A stretch of DNA of 61,673 nt from Rufibacter psychrotolerans. Its GTDB lineage: Bacteria > Bacteroidota > Bacteroidia > Cytophagales > Hymenobacteraceae. Where the stretch lies: positions 1 through 61,673 of the forward strand of contig NZ_JAFFJV010000017.1 of assembly GCF_016924645.1 (NCBI RefSeq), read 5' to 3'. Below, in pieces: positions 1 to 8,900 of this stretch. Positions within the stretch are counted from its first letter, which is position 1. The number at the start of each line of letters is the position of its first letter. The position numbers were made by a program, and so were the translations under genes. Below the pieces are notes generated by a model. That model was not told the origin of the DNA and searched no databases. It saw only the letters and a list, made by a program, of their open reading frames with translations.

Positions 1-30
1 GCTATTTTCAAGAAAATAGCCCCGAAACAG
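1..30. repeat. Intergenic palindrome family A, copy cut by the window edge
   Basis: The window opens with the second part of a palindrome: GCTATTTT, loop caag, AAAATAGCCCCGAAAC. The right arm matches the perfect copy at 2254-2289. It lies just downstream of the aldo/keto reductase stop codon. Confidence 0.7.
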
Positions 31-73
31 GTCGCGGGTTTTCAGGGGAGGCGTGCTCCTATCCTACTCTATA

Positions 74-1024
74 TTAATAAGCACTGGCTTGGTCCAGGGC
101 TGCAATATCTTCGTGGCTGAGTTCCAGTTGGGCGGCTCTGGTTAAATCTTCTAACTGCTCCAGGCTGGTAGCGCTGGCGATGGGGGCTGTGATGCTGGGC
201 CTTGCCATGAGCCAGGCCAAGGATACCTGCGCTGGGTTGGCGTTGTGTTTGGCGGCAATTTCGTCCAGGGCGTTGAGAATGCCGAAGCCACGTTCGTTCA
301 GGAAGCGTTTTACGCCGCCGCCGCGTTGGCTCTTGTTCAGGTCTTCTTCAGAGCGGTACTTACCAGTGAGGAAACCACTGGCCAGGGCGTAGTAGTTGAT
401 TACCCCAATGCCGGCTTCCAGGCACAGCGGCTCTAAGTCAGCTTCAAATTCCTGGCGGCTATAGAGGTTGTACTCGGGTTGCAGGCTCTGGTAGATGGGA
501 AGGTTGTGCTGTTGGCTGGTTTCCAGCGCCTGCTTCAGCCGGTCGGCTTTGATGTTAGAGGCACCAATGGCCCGTACTTTACCGGCTTTGATCAGTCGGT
601 CATAAGCTTCCAGCGTTTCCTCAAACGGGGTGCTGGCATCGTCTACGTGCGACTGGTACAAGTCAATAAAATCGGTTTGCAGGCGGCGCAATGATTCTTC
701 TACCCGCTCAAAGATGTAGTCTCTTTTAAGCCCTTTTTTATTGGGGGCAATCTCCCAGCCCACTTTGGTGGCGATGACCACTTTGTCACGGTTGCCGCGG
801 GACTTGAGCCAGTTCCCAATGATGGTCTCCGACTCACCGCCATTGTTGCCGGGCACCCAAACCGAGTAGCCGTCGGCGGTATCAATCAGGTTGAAGCCAG
901 ATTCGGTGAAGGCGTCCAGCAGCTGAAAAGAAGTTTTCTCGTCAATGGTCCAGCCGAAAACGTTTCCGCCGAAGGCCAGGGGGGCTACTTCCAGCCTAGA
1001 TTTTCCAAGCGTACGCTTTTTCAT
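74..1024 (-). CDS. Aldo/keto reductase
   Basis: A 316-residue NAD(P)H-dependent oxidoreductase of the aldo/keto reductase superfamily, predicted cytosolic with a TIM-barrel fold. The N-terminus (RTLGKSRLEVAPLAFGGN) and the catalytic tetrad are visible: Asp48 and Tyr53 in DTADGY, Lys87 in ATKVGW and His126 in YQSHVD. The C-terminal cofactor-binding part (PIASATSLEQLEDL) is also typical. Length is normal for the family. The substrate cannot be told; the general or YajO-like bacterial AKR group that reduces aldehydes or ketones is most likely. The gene ends near the window edge and is separated by a hairpin from the upstream nitroreductase on the same strand, so it is probably transcribed on its own. 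Confidence 0.93.
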   Translation of the reverse strand: MKKRTLGKSRLEVAPLAFGGNVFGWTIDEKTSFQLLDAFTESGFNLIDTADGYSVWVPGNNGGESETIIGNWLKSRGNRDKVVIATKVGWEIAPNKKGLKRDYIFERVEESLRRLQTDFIDLYQSHVDDASTPFEETLEAYDRLIKAGKVRAIGASNIKADRLKQALETSQQHNLPIYQSLQPEYNLYSRQEFEADLEPLCLEAGIGVINYYALASGFLTGKYRSEEDLNKSQRGGGVKRFLNERGFGILNALDEIAAKHNANPAQVSLAWLMARPSITAPIASATSLEQLEDLTRAAQLELSHEDIAALDQASAY

Positions 1025-1057
1025 AGTATGAGGATTTATATATGGTGCTAATCAGGG

Positions 1058-1097
1058 AAAACCCGCTGAGTTAACCATGGGGCAACTCAGCGGGTTT
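1058..1097 (-). terminator. Hairpin terminator after the nitroreductase gene
   Basis: A perfect 14-bp stem (AAACCCGCTGAGTT / AACTCAGCGGGTTT) with an 11-nt loop lies between the two minus-strand genes. Read on the minus strand it is followed by only a short T run, so the termination call is moderate. Confidence 0.6.
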
Positions 1098-1128
1098 CTA
1101 TAGGTTATTCTCTTTCCAGAGAGATTGG

Positions 1129-1761
1129 TTACGCTACAGTCACGAAAAATTCATTGGCGGGGCGACGCACCTTTTTGGCCGAGGCCAGAAAATCTTTCTC
1201 GGTATCGCGGTAGCCCAGGGCCAACAAGGCAATGCTGCGCAAGCCTTTCTCACGCAAGCCCAGCAATTCATCCAAAGCTGCTGGGTTGAAGCCTTCCATA
1301 GGAGTGGAATCTACCTTCTCAGCGGAGGCAGCTACCAGGCCGGTTCCCAGCGCAATGTAAGCTTGTCTGGCGGCCCACTGGAAGTTCTCCTCGGCGGTTC
1401 TGCTGTTGATCACCCCTTTCAGGCTTTGCGCAAAACCTTCCAAGGTCTCAATGCCTACTCCTCTTTCATCCGCGATTCTTTGCATGTACTCGGTCACCTG
1501 TGCTTCGGTAAGCGTATCCCAAACGGCGAAGATGAGCAGGTGCGATGCTTCTACAATCTGCGGTTGGTTGGCGGCTTTGGCCTGGATCTCTTTCCGGATC
1601 TCGGGGTCTTCCACTACCAACACGTTATAAGGCTGAAATCCCATAGAAGAAGCTGAAAGGCGGATGGCCTCCAGAATGGTATCCAGTTTCTCCTGCGGAA
1701 TCTTCTCCCCGGTCATGCGCTTGGCGGCATATCTCCAGTTCAAATCTTGAAGTAAGTTCAT
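1129..1761 (-). CDS. NAD(P)H-dependent nitroreductase family oxidoreductase
   Basis: A 210-residue FMN-dependent nitroreductase-fold protein (NfsB/YodC-like) that would reduce nitro compounds or quinones with NAD(P)H. Family features are the N-terminal helix with RYAAKRMTGEKIP, the FMN-contact region SASSMGFQPYNVLVV, the central ARQAYIALGTGLVAAS segment, and TPMEGF followed by LLALGYRD near the end. Length matches the family. It is transcribed away from an HxlR-type regulator 117 bp away. That arrangement resembles YodB-controlled yodC in Bacillus, where the regulator derepresses the reductase under quinone or diamide stress. Regulation by its neighbour is inferred from layout; the enzyme family is clear. 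Confidence 0.9.
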   Translation of the reverse strand: MNLLQDLNWRYAAKRMTGEKIPQEKLDTILEAIRLSASSMGFQPYNVLVVEDPEIRKEIQAKAANQPQIVEASHLLIFAVWDTLTEAQVTEYMQRIADERGVGIETLEGFAQSLKGVINSRTAEENFQWAARQAYIALGTGLVAASAEKVDSTPMEGFNPAALDELLGLREKGLRSIALLALGYRDTEKDFLASAKKVRRPANEFFVTVA

Positions 1762-1788
1762 CTGTTTAGAAAATATATGTTGCTACGA

Positions 1789-1858
1789 TTGTTGTATAAA
1801 CAAATTTACGTACCTTTGGTTTCAAATTGATACTGGTTTACATTTAGATACTAGTATC
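1789..1858 (+). promoter_or_regulatory. Divergent promoter/operator region, nitroreductase-hxlR
   Basis: For the plus strand there is a Bacteroidota -7 box TACCTTTG at 1811-1818 with TTG at 1789-1791, spaced 19 bp. A possible minus-strand -7 box (TAAATTTG) sits at 1801-1808, so the two promoters would overlap. Downstream is a perfect 12-bp palindrome GATACTAGTATC at 1847-1858, preceded by a half-site GATACTGG at 1829. CAAATTGA and TCAATTTG form a wider inverted repeat. These are plausible operator sites for the HxlR protein. Confidence 0.5.
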
Positions 1859-1878
1859 CCTTATGAAATCAATTTGAT

Positions 1879-2250
1879 ATGGAAGCAGTTATCAAAACCG
1901 AACGCAATCTGTGCATCACTCACATCCTGCCCATCCGGGATGCGCTGGACATTCTAAGTGGCAAATGGAAAATCCCGATTATCGTGGCCCTTTGCGTGCA
2001 CAAGCGACGCTTCAAAGAACTGCACCGCGATGTGCAGGGCATTACCGCCAAAATGCTCTCCAAAGAATTGAAAGAGCTGGAAATGAACAAACTGGTGAAA
2101 CGCACGGTGCATGACACCTCGCCGGTAACCGTGGAGTACTCCATCACCGAGTACGGCCACAGCCTCACCCCGGTCATCAATGAACTGCGGGATTGGGGCA
2201 TGAAGCATCGCGACAAGATCATCTACCACCCAGAACCAGAAGAGGTATAA
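1879..2250 (+). CDS. HxlR/DUF24-family winged-helix transcriptional regulator
   Basis: A 123-residue MarR-like winged-helix regulator of the HxlR family. The signature runs from CITHILPIRDALDILSGKW through the recognition region ITAKMLSKELKELEMNKLV to the wing TVEYSITEYGHSL. Cys12 sits just before the first helix, at the position of the redox-sensing Cys in YodB/HypR-type members, and Cys39 could be a disulfide partner. These cysteines suggest thiol-based sensing of electrophiles; that is inference. It is divergent from the nitroreductase and probably represses it and itself through the palindrome at 1847-1858. It ends at a palindromic repeat shared with the convergent dctA gene. Confidence 0.92.
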   Translation: MEAVIKTERNLCITHILPIRDALDILSGKWKIPIIVALCVHKRRFKELHRDVQGITAKMLSKELKELEMNKLVKRTVHDTSPVTVEYSITEYGHSLTPVINELRDWGMKHRDKIIYHPEPEEV

Positions 2251-2253
2251 AAC

Positions 2254-2289
2254 GTTTCGGGGCTGTTTTCTGCAAAACAGCCCCGAAAC
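2254..2289. repeat. Family A palindrome, perfect archetype
   Basis: Perfect 16-bp arms GTTTCGGGGCTGTTTT and AAAACAGCCCCGAAAC around the loop ctgc. It lies between the convergent hxlR-like and dctA genes, 3 bp after one stop codon and 7 bp before the other. It lacks a long T run, so it is not a standard terminator, although the hairpin could still end or protect transcripts. Confidence 0.9.
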
Positions 2290-2296
2290 CTTCCTC

Positions 2297-3583
2297 CTAT
2301 CCTAACACTTCCTTCGCCTTCTCCAGGTCTATCTCTTTTTCCCACTTAGACACGAAGACGGTGGCTACCGCATTACCAATAAGGTTGGTGAGCGCCCGCG
2401 CCTCACTCATGAACCGGTCTATGCCTAAAATCAGCGCCAGTCCTGCTACCGGAATGTTCCCTACTGCCGGTAAGGTGGCCGCCAGGGTAATGAACCCACT
2501 CCCGGTCACGCCGGCCGCTCCTTTAGAAGTAAGCAGCAACACTAATAATAAGGTAAGCTGGTGCCCGAAGTCCAGTGGCGTATCCGTAGCCTGAGCCACG
2601 AACACTGCCGCCATGGTCAGGTAAATAGACGTGCCGTCCAGGTTAAAGGAATACCCGGTAGGCACTACCAGCCCCACTACTGGTTTGGCGCAGCCAACCT
2701 TCTCCAGTTTCTCGATCAAACTTGGCAGTGCCGCCTCAGAAGACGAGGTGCCCAATACAATCAAGAGTTCCTCTCTGATGTAGCGCAGCAGTTTGAAGAT
2801 GCTGAAGCCCATCACTTTCATTACGGTTCCCAGCACTACTACTATAAAGAGCACGCAGGTGAGGTAGAAAGATCCCATCAATTGCCCAAGCGCACCCAGG
2901 GAAGCCAAGCCATACTTGCCGATGGTGTAGGCCATGGCACCCAATGCTCCCAGCGGCGCCACTTTCATGATGATGTGGATGACGGCAAACAGCGCCGTGG
3001 AGATAGACTGAATAGCCACGTACACCGGCCTGCCCCTCTCACCTACTTTTGACAAACCAAAGCCAAACAGCACCGAGAAAAACAAAATTTGCAGCAAATC
3101 ACCTTTGGCCAAAGCATCCATGATGTTGTTGGGAATGAGGTGGAGGAGAAAGCCCACTACTCCTGTGTTCTCTGTTTTTTCCCCGGCGCTGGTCATGGCC
3201 GAGAGGGCATCGGTATCTAAGGTGGCGGCGTTCACGTGCATGCCTACCCCGGGTTTCAGGATGTTGACCACCACCAACCCCAAGATAAGGGCCAGGGTGG
3301 TGAGCACCTCAAAGTACAAAAGCGCCTTCACGCCTACCCGGCCCACCTGCTTCATGTCCTGCATGCCGGCAATGCCTGTGACAATGGTGCAGAAGACCAC
3401 CGGGCCAATCATCATTTTCACCAGTTTGATGAAGGCATCGCCCAAGGGTCTTAACTGGACCGCCAGATCCGGCGTGAAATGGCCCAACAGAATACCTATC
3501 ACAATGGCACTGATGACTTGAAAATAGAGGCTTTTATAAATTGGTTTTCTCTTTGCGGTAGGAACCTGAATCTTTTGCGACAT
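2297..3583 (-). CDS. dctA: C4-dicarboxylate:cation symporter DctA family
   Basis: A 428-residue inner-membrane symporter of the DAACS family, importing succinate, fumarate or malate (possibly glutamate/aspartate) with protons or sodium. The N-terminal KSLYFQVISAIVIGILLG, the serine-rich loop SSSEAALPSLIEKLE, the NLDGT substrate/cation motif and the C-terminal IDRFMSEARALTNLIGN are all present and closely resemble DctA rather than GltP. About eight membrane spans and two hairpin loops are expected. It is a stand-alone gene convergent with hxlR. No dctB/dctD sensor pair lies nearby. A glutamate transporter of the same fold is the main alternative. Confidence 0.92.
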   Translation of the reverse strand: MSQKIQVPTAKRKPIYKSLYFQVISAIVIGILLGHFTPDLAVQLRPLGDAFIKLVKMMIGPVVFCTIVTGIAGMQDMKQVGRVGVKALLYFEVLTTLALILGLVVVNILKPGVGMHVNAATLDTDALSAMTSAGEKTENTGVVGFLLHLIPNNIMDALAKGDLLQILFFSVLFGFGLSKVGERGRPVYVAIQSISTALFAVIHIIMKVAPLGALGAMAYTIGKYGLASLGALGQLMGSFYLTCVLFIVVVLGTVMKVMGFSIFKLLRYIREELLIVLGTSSSEAALPSLIEKLEKVGCAKPVVGLVVPTGYSFNLDGTSIYLTMAAVFVAQATDTPLDFGHQLTLLLVLLLTSKGAAGVTGSGFITLAATLPAVGNIPVAGLALILGIDRFMSEARALTNLIGNAVATVFVSKWEKEIDLEKAKEVLG

Positions 3584-3688
3584 GTAAAAACGGCGGTTAT
3601 TAATCTTTAAGAATAAGCACTAATTACGGAAGCCGCAAATGAATGGCCCCAAGAATATCCTGCTTATTTCGCCTGGAAATTATTGCTT

Positions 3689-3729
3689 TCCATTTTTAGA
3701 TCTTTTTCTGAAAAACAGATCTAAAATGG
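3689..3729. repeat. Family A palindrome, AT-rich copy
   Basis: CCATTTTTAGATCT and AGATCTAAAATGG arms surround ttttctgaaaaac. The core TTTTCTGAAAA matches the family loop, while the outer arm has lost the G/C block. A second inverted repeat, CCAATGAAG/CTTCATTGG, follows at 3758-3788. Confidence 0.55.
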
Positions 3730-3856
3730 TAGCAGGAATTCAGCGTAAAAACGTACACCAATGAAGGAGGAGGCGGCTACTTCATTGGCACCCTTTCAAC
3801 TTTATTCTTGGACTCAGCAAAGAGATTTTCCTTTGGGCTTAACTTACCGCTGACAC

Positions 3857-3889
3857 TTGTCGTAATTCTGATGACAATTGTTATCTTTG
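3857..3889 (+). promoter_or_regulatory. Promoter and possible autoregulatory site of the RES/Xre pair
   Basis: A -7 box TATCTTTG at 3882-3889 is preceded by TTG at 3857-3859, with a 22-bp spacer. The spacer carries an inverted repeat TTGTC (3857-3861) / GACAA (3873-3877) and the palindrome ACAATTGT next to the -7 box. This is where an antitoxin would bind to repress its own operon. Confidence 0.5.
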
Positions 3890-3907
3890 CCTTTAAATCA
3901 GTAGTTT

Positions 3908-4333
3908 ATGGCGGCACTCAACTTTGACACAGACCTTTTTAACACTTCAGTAGACGACCGCGACATCTTGTTGCTGGTTGAGACAGTCCGCCAGGGAATC
4001 AAATTTCCACTCTTCATGAAGATCGCCAACCAAAGCCCTTTTGATTTAAGTGAGTGGTCTGTGTTCCTGAATTTATCTGAGCGCACCATTCAGCGCTACA
4101 AAAAGGAAAAGAAAACGTTTGACCCTATCCATTCAGAAAAGATTTTGGAAGTCACCCTCCTGTACAAACGCGGCACCGAGGTATTCGGCAACGCCGAAAG
4201 TTTCAATGCCTGGCTGGAAGCCAAGAACGTTGCCCTGGGCGGCATCACGCCCAAAAGCCTGCTGGACACTACCTTCGGGATTGGCCTGGTGAAAGACGAA
4301 CTAACCCGCATTGAACACGGCGTGCTGGCATGA
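3908..4333 (+). CDS. Xre/MbcA/ParS-family antitoxin
   Basis: A 141-residue type II antitoxin with an Xre-like helix-turn-helix region near residues 45-75 (LSEWSVFLNLSERTIQRYKK) and a C-terminal MbcA/ParS toxin-binding domain (FNAWLEAKNVALGGITPKSLLDTTFGIGLVKDELTRIEHGVLA region). It would neutralise the RES enzyme encoded directly downstream and repress the operon. Its stop codon overlaps the toxin start by 4 nt (ATGA), indicating translational coupling. The ATG at 3908 lies 18 nt after the -7 box, so the leader is very short. Confidence 0.9.
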   Translation: MAALNFDTDLFNTSVDDRDILLLVETVRQGIKFPLFMKIANQSPFDLSEWSVFLNLSERTIQRYKKEKKTFDPIHSEKILEVTLLYKRGTEVFGNAESFNAWLEAKNVALGGITPKSLLDTTFGIGLVKDELTRIEHGVLA

Positions 4334-4791
4334 GAGTGTACCGGCTCAGCAAGGGCCAATACAAACATGATCTTTCCGGACGCGGCGCTGAGCTGGCCGG
4401 CGGACGCTGGAACAGCAAAGGCACCGCCATGCTGTATACCTGCGAGTCAAGGGCACTGTGCACCACCGAGATTGCGGTGCACACCCCCCTGGGCATTGTG
4501 CCCCTGGACTATTGGCTCATCACCCTGGAGGTGCCCGGGGACTTGCCCCTGAAAGAACTTCCCCTGGACCAGCTTCCCGAAGACTGGAAATCTTTCCCTC
4601 ACCCCAACGCTACCCAACTCCTGGGCGATGCCTTTGTGCGCGAAGGAAAATACGTGGGCATGAAAGTTCCCTCGGCCGTAGTGCAGGGCGACTTCAACTA
4701 CCTCTTCAACCCGCGCCACCCCCAGTTCAACCAGATAGACCTCCTCAGCACCGAGCCCTTCCCTTTTGACGAGCGCCTGTTTGTGAAGTAG
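4330..4791 (+). CDS. RES-domain toxin (NAD+-degrading)
   Basis: A 153-residue RES-domain protein. Relatives (MbcT, ParT, Res) deplete NAD+ or ADP-ribosylate targets and halt growth. The hallmarks are visible: Arg26 in GGRWNSKG, the LYTCES region around Tyr36, Glu47 in CTTEIAVH, Ser115 in VPSAVV, and the C-terminal FNYLFNPRHPQF. All three name-giving residues are present, so the enzyme looks intact. It is the second gene of an operon with the Xre antitoxin, overlapping by 4 nt. Whether it acts as an NAD+ phosphorylase or glycohydrolase cannot be decided from sequence. Confidence 0.93.
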   Translation: MRVYRLSKGQYKHDLSGRGAELAGGRWNSKGTAMLYTCESRALCTTEIAVHTPLGIVPLDYWLITLEVPGDLPLKELPLDQLPEDWKSFPHPNATQLLGDAFVREGKYVGMKVPSAVVQGDFNYLFNPRHPQFNQIDLLSTEPFPFDERLFVK

Positions 4792-4816
4792 TTTTCTGAA
4801 ACCAGGCGTAAAACAG
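4790..4816. repeat. Family A half-copy
   Basis: GTTTTCTGAAACCAGGCGTAAAAC begins at the toxin stop codon. The loop and right arm resemble family A but the left arm is lost. Confidence 0.35.
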
Positions 4817-5260
4817 GAATCAACTCTCTTCTGTTTTTACACGCTCGTTTGCTGTACGATGAAGGCAAGGCAACGGCTCTAACAGTATCTAATTGAATGC
4901 TCCAAAGTCCAAGTTGGGCGCATGCGAAACCCAACACAGGCATTGGGGCAAGTAGTGGCATCTCCCACAACAATGGCCCACGCTCCCTATGAGACAGACT
5001 GCGGCGCCCGGCGTCACAAGGAATAAAGAAAGGACTGTCTAAGCATCAGCAGGCTTCTTTTTCTTCTTGATCCTTTTGGTGAGTTGGAACAGCAAGGAGC
5101 AACCTAACAAACTTTAGCAGGGCGAGTCCGGACTTCAGCGTTCTGCGTTAGGAAGTTGGAAGTAGCGGCTCAGAAGGAAATTGTGCAAGGTTTGATCAGC
5201 AGGCGGAAACATACACGTTTCCCCTTCAAAGGAGGAGGTTGCTGGTGAAGCGTTGTTCGG
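4817..5260. other. Non-coding stretch, no gene seen
   Basis: I see no convincing ORF, RNA or promoter here. The frames open in this stretch have no recognisable protein pattern. It separates the toxin-antitoxin pair from a repeat-rich block. Confidence 0.4.
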
Positions 5261-5474
5261 GTTGTTGGTGAGAACACCAACAACGGCGAAATGGCGAAAC
5301 GCCTCTGGCGGCTCCTGTTCCGTGTTGCAGCCGCGCTGTTGGTGAAAACAGTAACAACGGCGTAGCCAGTGAAGTAGGATGTAGCGGCTTGAGGTAGATG
5401 GAGGCGCAGGTAGTGTTGTGGGTGAGAACACCAACAACGGTGAAACACCAACAACAGTGATGAACTACCAACAA
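5261..5474. repeat. Degraded cluster of family B palindromes
   Basis: GTTGTTGGTG-agaa-CACCAACAAC at 5261-5284 is a perfect 10-bp hairpin. Related hairpins follow at about 5336-5357 (GTTGGTGAAAACAGTAACAAC) and 5415-5438, then direct half-repeats ACACCAACAAC up to 5474. The right side of each copy is often followed by GGCG or GGTG. The same palindrome occurs at 23.6-24.1 kb. Confidence 0.75.
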
Positions 5475-5604
5475 CGGGGAAGAACGGCGAAGGCAGGGAA
5501 CCACCACTACGGCGAACGAAGCAGTGAAAGGAGAGCTGTTTTACGCCCATTTCTTCCAAAAATCAGTAGACCTGTTTTCACTTGCTCCTTAGGCAAATGC
5601 GCAT

Positions 5605-5765
5605 TCCCCTCACTCGCCTCTGGCGAGTGTGCGCTATAAGGCGGCGTCTCGCCGCCGGGGGCATTCCCAAATCATTAGCGCTAGAGCCACCCAATCACCA
5701 CTCCCCCCGCACAGCGGCCAGAGACCTACCCATTTCTCACACGCGCCGGAGGCGAGCGAGGGATG
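5605..5765. repeat. MITE-like hairpin element, family C copy 1
   Basis: The element starts with CACTCGCCTCTGGCGAGTG, then an inner hairpin GGCGGCGTCTCGCCGCC, about 80 bp of spacer, then CGGCCAGAGACC and ends with GCCGGAGGCGAGCGAGG. The order and spacing match the element at 13629-13774. There is no ORF inside, so any movement would need enzymes supplied from elsewhere. Confidence 0.65.
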
Positions 5766-5802
5766 GGTGGAGTACCTCAAAGGCCAGCCCTCAGGCCAGA
5801 GG

Positions 5803-5840
5803 CGTTTTAGATGCCTTTTAAGAAAAACCGCGCTAAAACA
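5803..5840. repeat. Family A palindrome, degenerate copy
   Basis: CGTTTTAGATGCCTTTT, loop aaga, AAAACCGCGCTAAAACA. It abuts the terminator hairpin of the kinase gene. Confidence 0.55.
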
Positions 5841-5884
5841 GCCCACGCCGGTCTGCGGAGCAACAGGTCGGCGCGGGCTGTTTT
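5835..5884 (-). terminator. Terminator downstream of the giant kinase gene
   Basis: AAAACAGCCCACGCCG pairs with CGGCGCGGGCTGTTTT around an 18-nt loop. On the minus strand the stem ends in a short T run, 17 nt after the kinase stop codon. It could work in both directions. Confidence 0.7.
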
Positions 5885-5900
5885 GAGAATTTCCCTTGCC

Positions 5901-8900
5901 CTAAACCGGAACCTGGATGGTGATTAAGGTGCCTTTTCCGGAGGTGGGGGCCGAAATGGAAAGCGTTCCGTTGAGCAGCTTCACCCGGTCCTGGATAGAC
6001 CGGAGCCCGATGCCTTTCAGGTTGGCCGCCACGTTCTGGATGCCCCGGCCGTTGTCCTTGGCCTGGAGCAGGACCTGGTTTCCTTTTCTGCAAAGCGATA
6101 CAGAAGCGGCCGTAGCCCCGGAGTGCTTCACAATGTTGTTGACCAGTTCCTGGCTCATCCGGAACAGGGCAATCTCCAGGTAGGGCTCCAGCCTTTGCTC
6201 CAGGCCCTCCACCTTGTACTGCAGGAACAAGGCGCTGTCCTCAAACTTGCGGCACATGCTCTCCAGGGCCACCTTCAGCCCGAACTCCTGCAGCAGCATG
6301 GGCACCAGCTCATGCGATACCCGCCGGGTCTCGTTGATGGCCTCGGTGAGCAGATTTTCTACGGTCTGGAGCGGTTGGTTTTCTTCCCTGCCGCTTTCCT
6401 GGTCTTGTTCTTTGGCGCGGCCCAGGTTCAGTTTGGTGGCGTACAGGATCTGGGCCACCCCGTTGTGCAGCGACTCTGAGATTCTGCGGCGCTCTTCTTC
6501 CTGCGCCTCCAGAATGGCCAGCAACAAGGCTTTCTGCTGATTCAGCCTAATCTGCAGGTTTTCCTGCTCCAGGCGGTGTACCTCAGAAAGGTCCAGGTCT
6601 ACGCCCAGCACTTTCTCCACCTGCCCCTGGTCATTGTGCAGCGCTATTCCTTTTACCTTCAGGATAAGCACATTGCCCGCAATCATTATCTTGAAGGTGT
6701 CGCCCTGCGGCGCCCGGCCCTCGCGGAGGCCCTCCACCATCTTCTCAGCGGCGGGTCGGTCTTCCTCCACTACGTACTCCAGATAGGTCTGCGGGTGCAC
6801 CGGGGTCGCAAGGGGCAACCCGAACAGGCGGTACATGCCCTCTGACCACCGAAGCATGCCGGTTTCCGGTTCATATTCCCAGCTTCCCATGCGGGCTACC
6901 TCCTCGGCTTGCCGTAGCAACGCGAGATTCTCCCCAATGGCTTTTTCGGTTTTCTTTCGCTCGGTGATGTCTTCCACCGAGATAAACAATCCGTCGTCCA
7001 GTTTGGCGGCCAGCCACCGGTACCAACGCTGCCTGGGGGAGAAGTATTCCTCAAAGTCTACCCTGCCGTTCTGTTCCACAGCTTTCACATAGGCGGCAAA
7101 CAGGCCAATCTTTTTTGTATACGGATATTGCTCCAGCATCCTGCTTCCTACCACATCCTCGCCCACCATTTCCTGGCCCACGGCGTTGAGCCACACGTAC
7201 TCAAAATCTACAATGCGGCCGGAGGCGTTGCGGATACTTTTTACCACCACCATGCCCAGCGGCGAGGTGTTGGCGGAGGCTTCCAGCAGTTCCTTGCTTT
7301 CCTGCAGCGCCTGGGTACGCTCGGCCACCAGCTGTTCCAACTGGGCATTGAACTCCTGCAACTGCTCCTCTGCCCTGCGGCGCTCGGTGATGTCCAGGGC
7401 CATGCCCACAATGAAGCGACGCCCGTCTGTGAGCGTTCCCGGTGAGGAGGCGCTAAAGCTCCAGTGCCGCAGGTCGCCCCTGAGGGTGCGTACCGGGAAA
7501 TCAAGGTCTACGGTGCGTCTGTGGCCCGTGAACAGGTGCTGCATGTGGCTGCGCACCTGATCAGCCCCTTCGCCGTAGGCCTGGGTGAGCCAATGGTCAA
7601 AGGTGGGCACCTCTTCCTGCCGGTAACCGGTCAGCTCGGTCCAGGAGTGGCTTATCTGCAGCACTTCGCCGTCCTCGGCGTGCATAATCACCGGGATGGG
7701 CGCGTCTTCAATGGCTCTCCTGAACTGCTCCTCTGATTTCTGGAGGGCTTCTTCTATCTGCTTGCGCTCCGTGATGTCAAAGTTCACGCCGGCCCCGCGT
7801 ATTGGTTTTCCGTTCTGGTCAAAATAGAACCGGCCGCGGCAGGCCATCCAGTGGATGCTGCCATCGGGCCATTTTACCCGCACTTCAAAGATAAGGTGGC
7901 CGGTTTCCTGGGCGCGGGCGAACGCCTTATCAAAGATGGGCAGGTCTTCTTCCAGGATATGCCGCCTGGCAATCTGCTGCCCCCACTCCTCCTGCGGTGC
8001 GTCATAGCCAAAGATTTTGTCATGCCTGAAGCTGCGGTGACCCGATGAGTCATTGGTCAAGTCCAGGTCCCAGGTACCCAGTTGGGCAGCCTCTACGGCA
8101 ATAAACAGGTTTTCCTGGGTTTCGCGCAGGCGTTTTTCGGTTTCTTTCCAGGCGGTGATGTCCAGCACAAACTCTACGTATTCGTTCTCGCTCAGGCGCT
8201 TGCCGGCAAAGAGCCCCCACCAGCGCGAGCCATCCGGACGGATATACTGCTTCTCATAAGGCGTGTTCTGGCCTGTGGTAAAGTACTCATCCCTGGATTT
8301 TAAAGTAACCTCCATAAACTCCGGCGGCGTTATTTCATCCCAGCGTACGCTGCCGCTGGTAAGCGCCTGGTAAGAATACCCGCTCATGTGCTGAAATGCT
8401 TCGTTTGCATCGTGAATGGTGCCTTCCAGGTCGAAAAATAAAACCCCAACGGTAGGGATAGAAATGGCCCGTTGCAACCGCTCTTTTGACTGGCGAAGGG
8501 CTTCTTCGGTCTTTTTGCTATCGGTAATATCCACAAAAACATTGATGGCCCCCATCACTTTTCCTGCGCCATCAAACAGCGGGTCAATGTTCACGTTGGC
8601 GATGAGACGGGTACCGTTAGGCTGCTCCAGCATTACTTCCAGGTTGCGGAAAGAGATGCCTTTTTCCACGGCATCGGCCATAGCCGTTTGCACATGCAGG
8701 AGGGGGGAACCATCGGGCTGCCAGAGCCGGAAGGCACCGCAGAATCTTTCCTGTCCATCGCCCAGCTTGGGCTCGCGGCCCCAGAGTTCAACGGCTCGTT
8801 GGTTGTAGTAGGTAATGCGGCCTTCGGCATCGCAGGTGTACACGCCGGCCGGCATGAGCGAAAGGAGCTTGCTTAGTTTTTCTTCGCTTGCCTGCACTGC

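Noticed and set aside
5135..5559. Minus-strand ORFs across the repeat block (100, 129 and 93 codons)
   Set aside because: They run through the GTTGTTGGTG repeats in three frames, have low-complexity sequence and no recognisable start or domain.
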